A stretch of 64,000 nt of DNA, from contig JAGTJL010000015.1 in NCBI GenBank assembly GCA_020746875.1, positions 186,001 to 250,000 of the forward strand. Direction: 5' to 3'. The notes beneath the pieces were generated by a model that did no database searches, was not told the DNA's origin, and saw nothing but the letters and a program-made list of their open reading frames with translations. This document shows positions 23,114 through 35,791 of the stretch, one piece after another; positions within the stretch are counted from its first letter, which is position 1, and each line of letters opens with the position of its first letter. This stretch comes from Rhexocercosporidium sp. MPI-PUGE-AT-0058 (lineage: Eukaryota > Ascomycota > Leotiomycetes > Helotiales). The position numbers and the translations under genes are program-made.

Positions 23114-26100
23114 TGTGTAGAATGTCTGTATTGGGTGGTGGGAATTCTGCTCTGCCCAACGTCCCCAGGCCTGGCCTGGAGCTTGTGCTGTAACTGCCAG
23201 TGTGCCGGTTATGTCTTGCTGTAAGGCAAGACCTCTAGAACTGAGGATTGCTATTTCTTCGTTGTGTAAATCGTATAGCTGTGTAGGGAGTGGAATGAGT
23301 AGTCCAAGCAGGAAATAAATCAAAGCAAATGTCCACCAAAAGAAACTGAAGAAGGTCGTGTATATGTGGCTTATATTCGTGAAGGCGTGGTTATTTTGAT
23401 GTGTTGTATGTTCTGAAAGTCTCGATGTTCGAAAAGCGCTGGCTGTGTTACTTGGAGACCGATGTTGGTTGAAGTGTCTGCTGGAGCTGATGTGCAATTG
23501 GGGTCAACTTTGAAAGAGTTACCAATGGTTCGATATTTGATTCTAAGGTCCCAGAAGAGAGGCCACCGCGCTGCTCATATACCAGACTGCCATCAGCCCC
23601 CACCTCCTAGAGCAATATTCGAAGTGGTTCAGACCCATCCCGCGTGGCCGACTGACACTGCACCAATGATAAGGCCCAGGCCGGGGATTATTGCAATGAA
23701 ACGACAAGGCTCTTGCCGGCGAGCAAAATTGTCTTCATAGAAACACAGCTATGTGAATACTGCCCATACGAAAGCTGAGTGTCAACATTCAGAGGTTCAT
23801 ATCCAAATTACACTAAAGCATCTGAGTGCCATTTCTTCCAAACTTGACAAGGGGGGTCGATGACAGACCCCGGTCATTGACCGCAGCCACTTGAGAGACC
23901 AGTGTAGATGATAAATAAAGCCAAACCAGACAGGGCATGGTGTGGATCTGCTGGTGGCTGCCCTTGGACTAAGTTAAATGCTTTTCAGACGTCAGGATGG
24001 GGAAGCACAGCTTGGATGGGATCTCTGCGTATTGGCCGCAGGTGACGAGCATCGATCGTCCTCGACTAGCAGCCTTGGAGCAGGGGGAGGGGGGGCTGGT
24101 CCGTTTGGTTTGTGGATGTGGACATCGAGCCCTGTCCAGAGGCCGTGGCTCATAGGATGGGGCATTTGGGGGGAAGTGGCAGTGGAGGGGAAAGGCAAAA
24201 AGAGGTCAAAACATTGGTAGCCCGGGATCAGGGATCTTGCGAGGCACCAAACACGATCTGTGATGCATTCATACAGGCCTGCAGCAGCTGGCGAGCACTT
24301 CTGGCAAAGGATTGTGGGAGGGATTAAGCTTGCTTGCAAAACTGCTCAGTAGGAGGTAGCGTGGGGGTGTGTGGGTGTTGAGTGTGAGAGTGAGGAAATA
24401 AATGCCAGCTCTGCTTGCTGTGTATCTTCTTTACCTCCGGGCTTGCCATACCCACGCCCTGATCGGTGCCGTGCGGGATGGTACGTACAGTGGTTTGATG
24501 GGACTCTCTCTGATAGCCCAACTCCGGGCCCTCGTAATCCAATGCAGAATTAATTGCTGGTGATTGCTATTGAATGCTATAAAAAAAGACGGGCGCTGCC
24601 TCCCACTACTCCCAGTATTCCGTGCTCAATAGCTGCTAGGTAGTGTAGTAGTAGCGAAGCGAACTATCGAGATCGTCCAATGTCGGCAAAGTTACTTAGA
24701 GTTGACGTTGATGACCCACGACAATCAGTGGAACCCGCGGCAGCCATCCTGGATCCATCCTGAATATCTAGTCCCTATTCCCAGGCTGCTATCCGTCCAG
24801 AGCCCAACCGCTCGTCGTCCAATCAGCGTAGAATTACTACCGCAAGTGGAGGCATGATTCCATGGGCACCGGCCCTTCATAGGCTTTGGGCTTGGAGAGT
24901 CCTTAGTTGGCGGTTTCCAGCGCAGCCCGCGGCTGCTGTAGGATCCGCCGCCGCCGCCGTCAAGGTCGCATCATCTCAGTATGTAATCTTGACGGGATGG
25001 GATGGGATGCGATGGGACGAGATGAGATGAGATGCGGTTGAGATCTGACAGAAAAACGTCGCCAAACTTGGACTTGGGACCAGCTTTGGCCGTGGATTGG
25101 ATGCACGGGCGGGGGACCGGAAAGCACCCTTCCGCAGGCACCATAGAATCTGGTCAGTGCGGGCGATAATAGCAGAGCAGTGCTAAGAGTTCAGACTGTG
25201 CTGTGCTGCAATTGATCATAAAGATAAATTTCTTCTATCTGTTTCGTCTGGTTTGAATTGGTTTGGTTTGTTACCGGCCAAATCTTTTCCGGGCAAGCAA
25301 GCAAACATGGCCAACACCACGCGTTCTGCTGGCATTCGTTGAGTTATGTTACTGCGCCTGCCCTTCCATGCCACTGCTTGGCTCTTCATGGCAACAGCTG
25401 GCGAGGTTGGGAGTGCGAACTGTGGAACTGTGACCATGAACGTGACTACTATCCTCTTTGAAGTTCCTCTCTCAGGTCCAGCACATAACAACGCCAGAAG
25501 CGGAGGGTTGCATCAGTTCTCGGCTTGGGCTGCAAGCCCTGATTCCATGGATATGGTACGCTCTGGTCAGTGCGACCCTAGCATGGTGAACAACCTTGTG
25601 CCACACCTCGCACACCGTCCACTTCCAGCTCTCCAAAGGCCACAGCCTCACTCTTCCCCTCTTGCCAGCCTCGATACAGCACATACTAGGTACTGTACTG
25701 TACTGTACTGTACTTCAGCCTTTCGTATCCCAGGGCAAGATAAGATTGTCCGTCTACTTGCCAGATTGAGGAAACTACGTATCGTGTTCATTTCAACGTG
25801 CGTGGCCGAGACAAGGGTGTAGCGGAAACAACCGTTGGAAAGATGGAATAATAGATGGACAAGAAACTGGTTTATGCCTATCATTCTACCACCATGTCAA
25901 GCAGATAGCGTAGTGGCGTCTCTAGTGACTTCAGCCATGAGCTGCTGGTGGTGTGGCGGCCCCGTCAAGACGACTCGACTGTTCAACCAGAATTCAAAGA
26001 GGTCCCCAACAAACTCCATAAGCAACGTTCACAGCCACAGGCTGCGCGAGTACAGAGGAAACATTGCGTCCTATATGGAACGAAACTATAGGACGAAATA

Positions 26101-29100
26101 GGCCACGCCAATGCTGACAGGCGCCTCACTGAGGCTAGAACTCGAATCTGAACCCAACGATCTTGTTATCCTGGCAAATTTTGAGCCATCGACCAATCTT
26201 GGCCATCGACGTGCATCCCCCAGGGGGGCAAGGTTGCTCGGTCCCCAAAAAGATGCTGCTAACCCCTGTGAACCCAGCACGTTGGTCGGCCAGGGTCGTG
26301 AGATCCCCCGGGTTTCAGTCCCAAAATGTCCAGGATCGCGAGAGAGGGTAGCCGAGCAAGCAGGCATGACGATTTGCAGATTGAGCAGGTGTCAGTGTTT
26401 CGCGAGAGATAAATATAACTTCTGATAGCCATCGCTTGAAGGGAGCCCCGCCTGACAAAGTGCACGAGCGAGAGCAGGCTTTGGCTTTGACATGGCTCTA
26501 CAATCGTCCGCTGCCGAAACAAAGCGAGGGGGCCCAACGGTCAATGGTTGCCAGCCAGTGGCACTATGAAGGAACCTGGGTATGAATTGGCGGCGGGACA
26601 GGAGGCACGGAATAATGAGACAGACAGGAGAGGAGAAGGGACGGCACACGGACTAAGCACCGTGCTCGTGATAGAAAGGGAAATATACCCGACGAAACTC
26701 AGCACGTGTTTTCCTCTACGCTCACTAACCGAGTGAGGTTGTCAATTGTTGCAAACACCTGAACGGGAGAAATGTTGGTTGGTTACTGATGATGCTGTTC
26801 CTGAGCTGCGCGGGGAAGGGTGAGGGCGTGGTTGGCACTGCACGGGCATATTTGCAAGTCCAAGTGCAACTGCTACCTCCCAAGGAGAGGAGAGGAGCCT
26901 TTCATTCAGGAATATCTCTATCACGTGACGGGTCTATGAAAACACCTCGCTAGAGATTCCAGCAACCTCTCTGTGACCAAGTCAACTGGTAAGGCAGATT
27001 GGACACCGTAACCGTAACACGGCATCGTAATCATCCGATCAGGTCTTTTTTCGCTATGTCACATACGGAAACCCGCTTTCACGACTTTCCCCGCTGTATT
27101 CCCCAACATGAGCTGTGCCAGCTGCACATGCCGCTCGTTGAGGCTACTCTTTCCTCCAATAAACAACCTCGTTGCCGATCCTAATGCTGGGCGTCTGTCA
27201 CTTAAAGAACTGTTCTCGGTAGAGAGAAATATGCTGTCTTCGAGACGAGGTCGCCGATAGGAGAATGGGTGGGGTTCGGCGAGCTCTTTGCCCCTCCTAC
27301 ATTTCTCGTCTTTCCTCATTACGAATATCATTCACGGACTACAATGGGGCCATTGCTCAACAGGTCCACTTCCTCCTTGAGAGTCCACTCACGCGTTCCG
27401 GGCCGCAAAGTATCCATCCCATCCCAAGATATCGCACAGACTGGGCCAGACCAATCCGTCCTCTTGGCATCTCGTGCCCGGCATTGGATTTAAGCTTCCC
27501 GCCAAAGGCGCGCTCTTTTGTCAGAGGAAAAGGGAAAAAAAAGCAAAATAGAAGCGCTGTGGGAATCGGGGTGTGGAGTCCCTGGCGAAGATCTCTCATC
27601 TCTACCCCGGACACGATCTAACAACTCCCACACCAGCAGATACCACACGATGGAATCCGACGACGGACATATTAGAATCAGATTTCGGGACTCATCAAGG
27701 GTATGCGGCATCTTACCATTGACAAGAGCCAATCTTGCATGATGCAGGTCTAGGCATGCCTACATTTCTTTCTTCGTTCTCGGTAGCGGAGAACATCAAA
27801 GTCCCGCTATGACACTGAAGACCAAGCCTACAAGCAATACCCGTCGTAAGGCTGATCAAGCAGGTCTCGTTGAGGATATCCGAGAGTATCCGACTCCCAG
27901 GTCAGCTCTCAAACTCACAGCCACAAGATTCGCAATATCTACGCCGATATTACTAGCAGCCGGCATGAAATTTGCATGCCATGCCCCCATACTTGCTTTG
28001 CGTCGCTCATTGGCTGACCGAGTGTGCATTTTCTTCAAATCCATGCAGTCTCAATTGTCCTCTCACCCAGATCTTAATCCTTACTGGAAGCGGCCTGCTG
28101 CAAGATGCAGGCTGTGCATTTGGATTGCAGATTTTGTCTCATTTGGGCTCTGTTCGATACCAAATCGGACGAACATATCAGTCTCAACTTCATCCTTGGG
28201 TCAATGAATACCCTGCTCACGGAAAACTCAAATACATTGCGTTTCAGTAATCTTGCCCCTGATGAGCGTGAAACCGGGGGTTGCCAGCGGTGCACGGATA
28301 CATATGTACCTGTCAGACCCCTCTATGGTGCACAGGAACATACTAGTACACCCAGTTTCCACTCATTTTCGCAAGCTTTGCAGATTTAAGTCAAGCGACC
28401 GCCCATCCAATGCGGATTATTGAAATCGTCGGATCTTTCCCGAGCTCCCTCGTCACGCAAACTATGCATCGCAGAGTCTGATCGCATGTCTTTGTACTCT
28501 AGTCAATTGCGACTGGATATTTTTCTCCGGCTTCAGGTACATAGGTACATGCCAGGTACGTTCAGTTTCGATCTGCAAATCGTACAGCACAAGAAATTGT
28601 TTCGCAAGTAGCTCCCGCTTGAGCCATTTGCATGTTTATACTCATGCGACATGTTGCCGCTCCAATGAGAATTGTCTATGCCCAGAGATAGAGAGATATT
28701 TTTGTCTCTTGTTTTCTTCAGCAGCCGATGTCGTTCAGGGCCTCTGCCAGGGCGAAAAAGTAAATAAACAAGGATGTTCATTGCCTTCTGATCTTCACCC
28801 CGGGACATCATGATTGCCATTGGCGAAACGATCACTAGGAACATTTTGGAAACAGTCGGGGATAGTCACGAGGCTCACAAGGTGTGATTGCACTTTTGTT
28901 TTATCTTCTCCCTTGTTTTCTAGCTTCATTTCTGTCCCCTGTGCAGTGGCGGCGGCTGCAAGAACTACTTCCGCGGATATGCCGCTATCGACATATGCTT
29001 GATCGCACTATTTGGGGCTGCAAACGTTAGATTCAATCGAACCGTTCCATATTTCGTAATCGTTGCCCCTTTCTGCAATGATCGGTGCCTGTAGTCCTGG

Positions 29101-30747
29101 TGAAGAGGCAGAAGTTGCGATCCTAATTTGTGATATCTCACAAAGTGCCGAGAAAAAACTACATCATGTACAGGGCTATTCATCCGTGTATACGTCAAGA
29201 CTCTATCACCTCGAAGCGATTTGCCCCATTACAGGAAGTCTTGCAGCGCTATCCTGCTCCATTGAACACCTGTCTTGCTGAAGTTTTTAAACACCTCCGC
29301 TATGCTACCCTCATCCCATCCCACCCTTTCCAAGGAGCATGCCTGTGTAGTGAGTTCCCACTGTCAAAATGAAAGACACAGTCAATGCTTCCGCCCAACT
29401 GCTCAATGGCTCTCTGTCATTTGCTTATCGCAAAAGGGCACTTTCTTCAGATTTCAAGGATGATGGCAAGTTGACTGGCTCGGAATCGTTCTCGCTGCAT
29501 GCAAATCTGGTTCCCAGGGTCATGGCTGAAATGCAAGTCATGAAAAAGTGCCGTGAATTGGTTCACTGGGCTAGGGCAGGTGTCAGTGCTCATACAAGCA
29601 CAACTTTGTGCGCAGGATGTTGAGAAATACACTGTGAGTGAAATTAATCGCATGGCAAACATGTCCATGAGTATGTGTGGTCGAGTGACTGGTCCGGGAG
29701 AAGTTCCTGCTGCAGACGACTAATTCTCGAGTGATCTCGAATATGCGTGCTTGGTTCCCCTACCTCGAAGCTCTTATGCATTCGTCGTAATGCAATCGTA
29801 ATGTTCCATCATGGCACGATTAAAAAAAGGGGAAGACCTTGAAATTTCGAATTTCATATGCGGATCTCTCGTCTGAGAAACCGGCGCCTGCGGTGCAAGT
29901 AAGAAATTATGTTTATATCTATGACCAACAAGATAGTATCTTGGTTAGTGCAAAAAAATTTCGTCTGGCCAGAGTGAGGCATTGTCCAGTCCAATACCCA
30001 GCGCAATTCCACTGGCAAAACCGTGCTTACAATTCTCCATTGTCGAGCACGTGGACATGCTCCTTCTAAGGGGTTCCGGATTGACTTTCAAGATGGCACG
30101 ATGATGGTATAAGCCGTGGCGCCAGAGGGACCATCGATAGGTCACTGTGGATATTGAGGGTTTCTGTTGTCAGACTGTCTCAAGGCTTGGGCTTCCCGCG
30201 CACAAGGCAGGTCCCTTACTAACTTGATTGGATCACACAAGTCCAAGTCTTGATGAGTAGTTTGAACGATTTGTAGGCTGGTACCTTGTATTTCCCTCTC
30301 TAGGTAACTATAGAGCCGCAGTTTTACTCGATGGAAGCCGGTATTGACAAGTTCTATCTGTCGTTAGATGCGGGGTGAAGCGGGGTAAATCAGCATGTGA
30401 TGGAAAAAATGTTGTCTCAATGTGACACACCAGAGCATGTATAAAAGCTAAGTGGCCTCCAGGGCTCTCATAGAGCTTCGAGTACATAGGGGAGTTTCCC
30501 GGCCTTGAAATGACCATTGGTTCACAGGTTATTAAGTGGCCGTCGTGGTCTCGCCGAAGATTACCTTTTTCGGAGCAGCCTGATCACCCCACTTTATGGA
30601 TAACAGTATTGTAGACCACACATAGATCGCCTCCAGCTTTTGGTTCTATTTCCAAGAGCAACAACTTTCGATAACTTGGGACTCGAAATTCAGTCACCAA
30701 AGAATCTACAATAACTGCGCTTCTACATCACTACCTGGCCTTTAGTA
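23114..30747. other. Long gene-free region upstream of the Azf1-like gene
   Basis: About 7.6 kb without a convincing protein gene on either strand. Open frames are under 160 codons, overlap on both strands and carry no recognisable motif. The part next to 23113 must hold the promoter and leader of the Azf1-like gene. A CTATAAAAAAA element occurs near 24577 and GATGG-type repeats lie at 24994-25033. Long noncoding transcripts are possible but not demonstrable here. Confidence 0.45.
25690..25714. repeat. (TACTG)n microsatellite
   Basis: Perfect TACTG units, giving a chain of GTAC palindromes. Shorter runs of the same type are at about 13157-13178 and 58625. Confidence 0.85.
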
Positions 30748-31190
30748 ATGCTATACGGCAATCCACCCCCACGACCGTCAACAACGAAGACCCATAACCG
30801 AGAAGCTCTATGTGACAGTTGGATTCCTCGAGCAAGACCAAATCATTCTCTTACGACCCTCAGATCCCACCATGCTAATCGAAGAACTCCGCAAACGCCC
30901 CAAAGAAGACAACTACCTCTTCCTGAAAGGTATTCTTCCCCGTACCGACGTCCTCAAAGCCCGAGTAATTCCTATACGTCGACTCAGATCGATCAAGGCT
31001 TCAAAATGGCCAGGTTCACGCTTCGATGATCAAATACGATACTGTAGGGGTTATTAGATTGGCAACAGATCTATGTTTCTGTGGTTCCTCTAGAGCGTAT
31101 GATCAAGTAAGCAGCTGTCAGTGCGATTTGAGAAAATCTACTGACCTCAAACAGAGGTGGTTGAACTTCTACCAAGTTGCGTAAGAAGAT
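30748..31190 (+). pseudogene. Degenerate coding scrap, family unknown
   Basis: Two protein-like stretches lie in different frames. The first runs from about 30791 (EKLYVTVGFLEQDQIILLRP, then LIEELRKRPKEDNYLFLKG). The second is further on (LQNGQVHASMIKYDTVGVIR, then LCFCGSSRAYDQ), and may continue through a well-formed intron (GTAAGC at about 31107, CTGAC branch, CAG near 31153) into RWLNFYQVA. A stop and a frame change separate the two parts. I do not recognise the family. It may be a relic of an accessory gene, or chance; no ATG gives one continuous reading. Confidence 0.35.
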
Positions 31191-31743
31191 CTTCTGGTTT
31201 GAGATCCAATTCTAATCATCTGCTTGGGGGTGGTGCCTAAAACTCCGTTCAACGAGTCTAGAGCAGATTCTTTTAGTAAAAGAGGATATTTTGTCTGTGT
31301 AGATTTTGCAAAACAAAGCCCTTGAGCGTCGAGTCAAAATCTCTGGTCGACTGGTAGCTCATTCCTCCGTACTTGTATCCAGTCAAAAAAGCCAGACACC
31401 ATTTATGTTGACCGCCCCTTGCGTACCAGGGTTGCGGAAGACTGTGGGTGAGATATGTGCTTTAGTACGCAAAAGCATGAGCCCGGAAATGGCACATACT
31501 TTTTGACCGTTCTGGTTTCCGCCTGTCGACCACATATATGTAGAAACCAGAAGAATCTTGGTTCCATCTTTTCTTCAATGGGCAGATAGATCAACCCAGT
31601 AACTAGCAGATGCTCAGTGTTACAACGCTGGAGTGAAAGTTTGTTATGGAAGCTGGTGAGTTGAACTAGGTATCAAGGTAAAGCCTTTGATTACTCACCA
31701 CTGGTAGTAATCGTGGAACAAATCAGCGTACCTGAGGGAAGAG

Positions 31744-33067
31744 ATGTTGCCGGTGGGAACACAACTTGGGCCAGTGGTGAAGCGGGGGAGGGAGAATTGC
31801 TTCAAGCACAGCGATTGCACGCCACTGGGAGCGAGAGAGCCATTCATTCCACGCCGTCTAATGGATTTCGGAACGGATCAATGGGAACATGTCAAGCTTC
31901 GACATAATTCGAGTGTCGTGGGCTCAGCTGAGTACATGACTTTGAGCCACCGCGCTGGCCAAGCAATCTAGGCAAATTTACGACAAGCAACATTTCGCAG
32001 CTCGTAGACCTAATACCGGAGAACTTCTTGTCTCGTACATTTAAAGACGCAATCATTGTTGCTAGGGAACTAGGATTCAAGTATCTGTGAATCGACAGCC
32101 GCTGTATCATTCAAAACTCCATTGAGGATTGGGAAGATTGAGTCTGCATTCATGCACTCAGTATACGGCAACAGCTCATAAAATATATCTGCGCTTGCCT
32201 CGTCAAGTTCCTCGAAAGGTCTGTCATTGACAAAGCGTACATGTTCTCCCATTCGCATCAACATTCTTATCGATGGCACTGAAACAACTCACCGCTTGCG
32301 CATGCACGATACCTGGAACGAGTTCGGCGCCTCATCTCCTCTCAAACTTCGCGGCTGGGTATGTTAGGAGCAACTGCTGATCCCACGGTCCACGGATATA
32401 ATACTTTTCAGGTCATCAGATATTCTGGGAATGGAGACAATTGTCCGCCAGAGAAGATTGGCCTGAAGGAGTACCAGCGCGCCCTGCCCCAAAGGTCGAC
32501 CCGTTCTACCCGAAGTATATCCTACTACATGACGATCACGAAAACAAACGCGAGTTATCTAGACTTATTCGAGCAAGCGCTGTGATCGATAGGAAAGAGA
32601 TACAGATTATTTGGGCAAAAGTTGTGAAGCTCTACACTCGTGCATTTCTCACCTATGCTACTGGTAGACTGGTAACTATCTCTAGAATTGCTGCTCAATT
32701 CCAGCCGAAAATTTAGAGTCGATATCTTGCTGGACTATGGGAATGTAGAATTGCAACAGAATCTGCTGTTCGAAAATACGGATGACTTCGAAACAGTGTA
32801 TCCTAAGAGAGAACTGCAAGCCCGTCCCGTTGAGTACATTGCTCCTACATGGCCATGGGCATCCATAATACGGCTGTGGACTTGAACAGCCTATCCAAAC
32901 CCAAAGATCCGCATGAGACATTCCTGAATCTCAAATTGTTCGTTGATATCCTGAAGGTGAATCTGCAGTTGGCAAGTGATGACGTGTATGGGCAGCGATT
33001 GGGCGGGTACGAAAGGGGGTTTGCAGTGGGTCTCGTCCAGCCTGGTATTTTCTTTCGCTACTTGTAG
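31744..33067 (+). pseudogene. HET-domain (heterokaryon incompatibility-like) pseudogene
   Basis: The order of HET-domain landmarks is clear but spread over frames and stops. They are FIPRRLMDFG and AEYMTLSHRAGQ (frame of 31744), then TFKDAIIVARELGFKYL-stop-IDSRCIIQNS with EDWED (frame of 32043). Next come PLKLRGWVC-stop-EQLL near 32335 and FWEWRQLSAREDWPEG (frame of 32441). The last are VVKLYTRAFLTYATGRLV and RPVEYIAPTWPWAS near 32825. Intact relatives have Trp at the first stop (YLWIDSLCIIQDS) and Gln at the second (GWVLQE). The stops therefore equal C-to-T changes on one or the other strand, as RIP would leave. At least two frame changes are also needed. The 5' end before 31744 is not resolved, and weak HET-like text may continue to about 33390. 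Confidence 0.8.
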
Positions 33068-33169
33068 AAATCTGTGGGGAGAATTGGAGTATTCGACGCT
33101 GTTCTATGGTTAACAGTACCTTGCCACTGACAACGGTGGACGAGACCCACTGCAAACTCCCTTTCGTAC
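33007..33169. repeat. Inverted repeat, 33-bp arms
   Basis: Left arm 33007-33039 and right arm 33137-33169 are reverse complements with one mismatch, separated by 97 bp. The pair lies at the 3' edge of the HET pseudogene. No transposase or target duplication was seen. Confidence 0.85.
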
Positions 33170-33406
33170 GAAGTACATGCGAGTCCAAGGTCCAACTTAC
33201 GACAGCGCGCCAGACTCGTGGCGAAGCCGGGTTGGTTGGGAACGACTTGGACGTTGAAGTATCAAGGCAGATCTGAACGAGCAAGGCTTGGCCATGTACC
33301 TTTGGAATCGAATGGGACACGATGGAAGCACAAGCAACTGAGCGAAGCATGGACCCAGAGTATCGCTATATACTTTTGACATCATCTAGCACACCCAATA
33401 AAAAAT

Positions 33407-34850
33407 TCATAGACAAAAGCAGCAGAGGACGACGAGATTGTAATTGATCAACTTGCATCTGAAATCTCTCAACAGAGTACCGTGAACCTCATCAACCCAC
33501 GAGAACCCTCTCAGCCTATCCTCCACATCCCCGTACGTTGCCACAGCCATCCTACGCAAAGCAACATGCAGCCGTTTTGCAAACCATGTGGCTGTCTCTT
33601 TCTCATCGCTTAAGATTCCGCCTAATGTTATAATCCAAAGTTTTATTAACCCCAACCCATGATCCTCCCACATCCCGTTACCCTCCCCACCACCCTCAAA
33701 TGTGATGAGAAACGCCGACAACTTATGAATCTGGCTCATCACCCGAGTTGGAAATATCACAAAACTTCGTCGAACAGCTATCCAGTTATAAAATTGCAGC
33801 CAAACGGATTACTTCAGCCATAGTAGCAGTCGAAGACGAATCATCTTGTCTCGGAAGCGAGAGGAGCCTGTGGAGTATAGGGTTGATGTAGTCGCATATA
33901 TACATTGAATCCATGAGTACCTTGCCCTTATTTTGTCGCATCTCATGTTGCAAGTGTAAGGATTCGAGGTTTAGATCTACCAGAATATCGACTAAGCCAA
34001 AGTTGTTCGTGAAATTGAACGTTAAGATGTCGAGGTACGACTGGAAGAATAATCCTACATTTGGAGAATGCAAGTCCAGCATGACAGACGGAGCGAGGAT
34101 TGCCGGGAAAGGGAAGTTTGGCACCTCGTCTAGGGTACGAGAACCCGAGATATCGATGCTGAAGGTGTCAGCCATTTTCAAAGTAGTTTCAAAGTACGCT
34201 TACCAAGAAAGCATTGTCCTCAAAAATATGTTTGGATCAAGACATCCAATCCCGCCTCTCAACTGGACGATCTCTTTCAATCCAGTCAGATGTTTCCTCC
34301 AGCTCCTCATGTCCCCAATCAAATGCTATGCAACAGTATCAGCCCTCGATACAGATACAGGAAGCGTGTAATTTACGTAGTAGGCAGCGAATCCAACAAT
34401 AGACGATATAACGCCGTCGGTGGTTGCCGTTCCCAACTGTCTCATCTGGTTATTGACCAGCTGGAGCGAGTACGCATGATGGGCAAGAGACTCGCCATTG
34501 GCCTGACCGCCAACTCCACTCCGAAGATTGTTGAAATAAGTCGCGGCGCCTGATAGTAATTGGTGGAACGCTGCTGCGTCGAGCAGGCCAATTTGAAACC
34601 ATGCGACCTTTAGTGGGCTGGCCCTGCCTGAACTTTCGTCGAAGACCGATCATTGCATTAGCTTGGTCTTAGATTAGAATAGAAAATACTGCTCGGAACA
34701 CTGACTAAAGTCTACCAATTCTCGGGACCTAGAGTTGAGCTCAATCGGATATTTTTGAAAGGGTCACTCCGACCAGCTGCCAGTCTAGAGATGATAGGAG
34801 ACCTTCGTATTGGTATTCTCGTCGAACATGCGGCCGAGATCGATTTGGGC
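33407..34850 (-). pseudogene. Fungal_trans_2-type transcription-factor-like protein, degraded
   Basis: Relic or damaged gene of the C-terminal regulatory region common to many Zn2Cys6 fungal factors (PF11951-like). On the minus strand: AAGRSDPFKNIRLSS (about 34775), then stops, WFQIGLLDAAAFHQLLSGAA, SLAHHAYSLQLVNNQMRQLG, HLTGLKEIVQLRGGIGCLDP, DEVPNFPFPAIL, EVIRLAAI, and FAKRLHVALRRMAVATYGDVE. Two good introns (34326-34376, 34159-34203) splice the middle cleanly. A one-base frame break near 33790, in a T run, separates EVIRLAAI from FYNWIAVRRSF. The N-terminal part has in-frame stops, no ATG and no zinc cluster. The zinc cluster may never have existed in this subfamily, so its absence alone is not proof of decay. 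Confidence 0.7.
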
Positions 34851-35791
34851 AAATTTGAGGCCCTTGTGACAGACTCAGGCGTTATTCTACCCGAAATCAA
34901 ACCTATCCCACTGGTACACAGATCGAGTGTCTCTGATGGGTGTGCGTGGCATTCGATGAAAGGTTGTGGAACGTCAAGATCGCACTGCAGCGGTACGTAC
35001 CGCCGTGCAACCAGAGGGTTCTTCTTACTCTGGCGGATGGGCTCCCGTGTATGTCACGAAATAATAGTTGTTTCCCTGTTCTCTGATGCTGAGTCCATTC
35101 TGCATGTTGCGGACACGACCAGTACTTGAAGAACAAATACTCTGACATCAATTGTACAATGGTACGAATAATTTCGGGTACTTTAACTGCTTCGATTTAC
35201 TTTAGATACCTCGAATCCGAAATTTGAGACGATCGCATCCCTATCCTTTACCGTACATCTGCGGGGTCGTTGATTATAAATCGATGTGCGTCGAAGCTGC
35301 CTATGGCACGCCTCGCTTCCTCTGCATCATCTAAAAATGGCCTTTACACTTGGCTCAATTGAGGCAGCCCGATTACCTTGTGCATTAGTCACAACCTTAT
35401 TGGTCACCGATGAAACTACAATTCTAGGTACGGGTACTCGGTCACAAATTTGGAGAATCAACGTCACAAATCTTACGATGGAGCCGTGTAATAATTACAC
35501 AATTAGAAAAAAATACTCACCTCAATTACTTATTAAAGTCGAATTATTAGTAGTTTTCCTCAGCTACTTGGAATAAATATCCCCCTTCCTTCTCGACATA
35601 AACAAAGCTTTCGCTAAAGCCAAATAAGCGAGGGGGGTAAAGGGGCTCGGCAGTAACCGGGAAACTAATTAACCAAGAGATGCTCCATTTGTCCAAAAGA
35701 CTCCTGGCGCTTTGAGCAAACGACACTTCTAGTAGAGTCTCGCCCTCATGTACCACTAGCCATAATCCACTCTCTCCAAATTGCAGCTGCT
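34851..35791. other. Gene-free, partly AT-rich spacer in the accessory block
   Basis: No family recognised on either strand. An AT-rich patch lies around 35480-35560. Frames in 34755-35150 could be eroded coding sequence but show no landmark I can name. Confidence 0.4.

Noticed and set aside
25346..25822. 158-codon frame on the plus strand
   Set aside because: No motif, runs into the TACTG microsatellite, and low-complexity text follows; likely chance.
27809..28207. 132-codon ATG-started frame
   Set aside because: No recognisable domain, composition like noise, competing frames on both strands, no conserved splice or promoter signal.
29369..29623. 84-codon ATG-started frame with balanced composition
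   Set aside because: No family recognised, no context, isolated in a long noncoding stretch; too weak to call.
32931..33350. 139-codon frame on the minus strand across the inverted repeat
   Set aside because: It is open across both arms of the repeat but has no recognisable domain; treated as a by-product of the HET relic.
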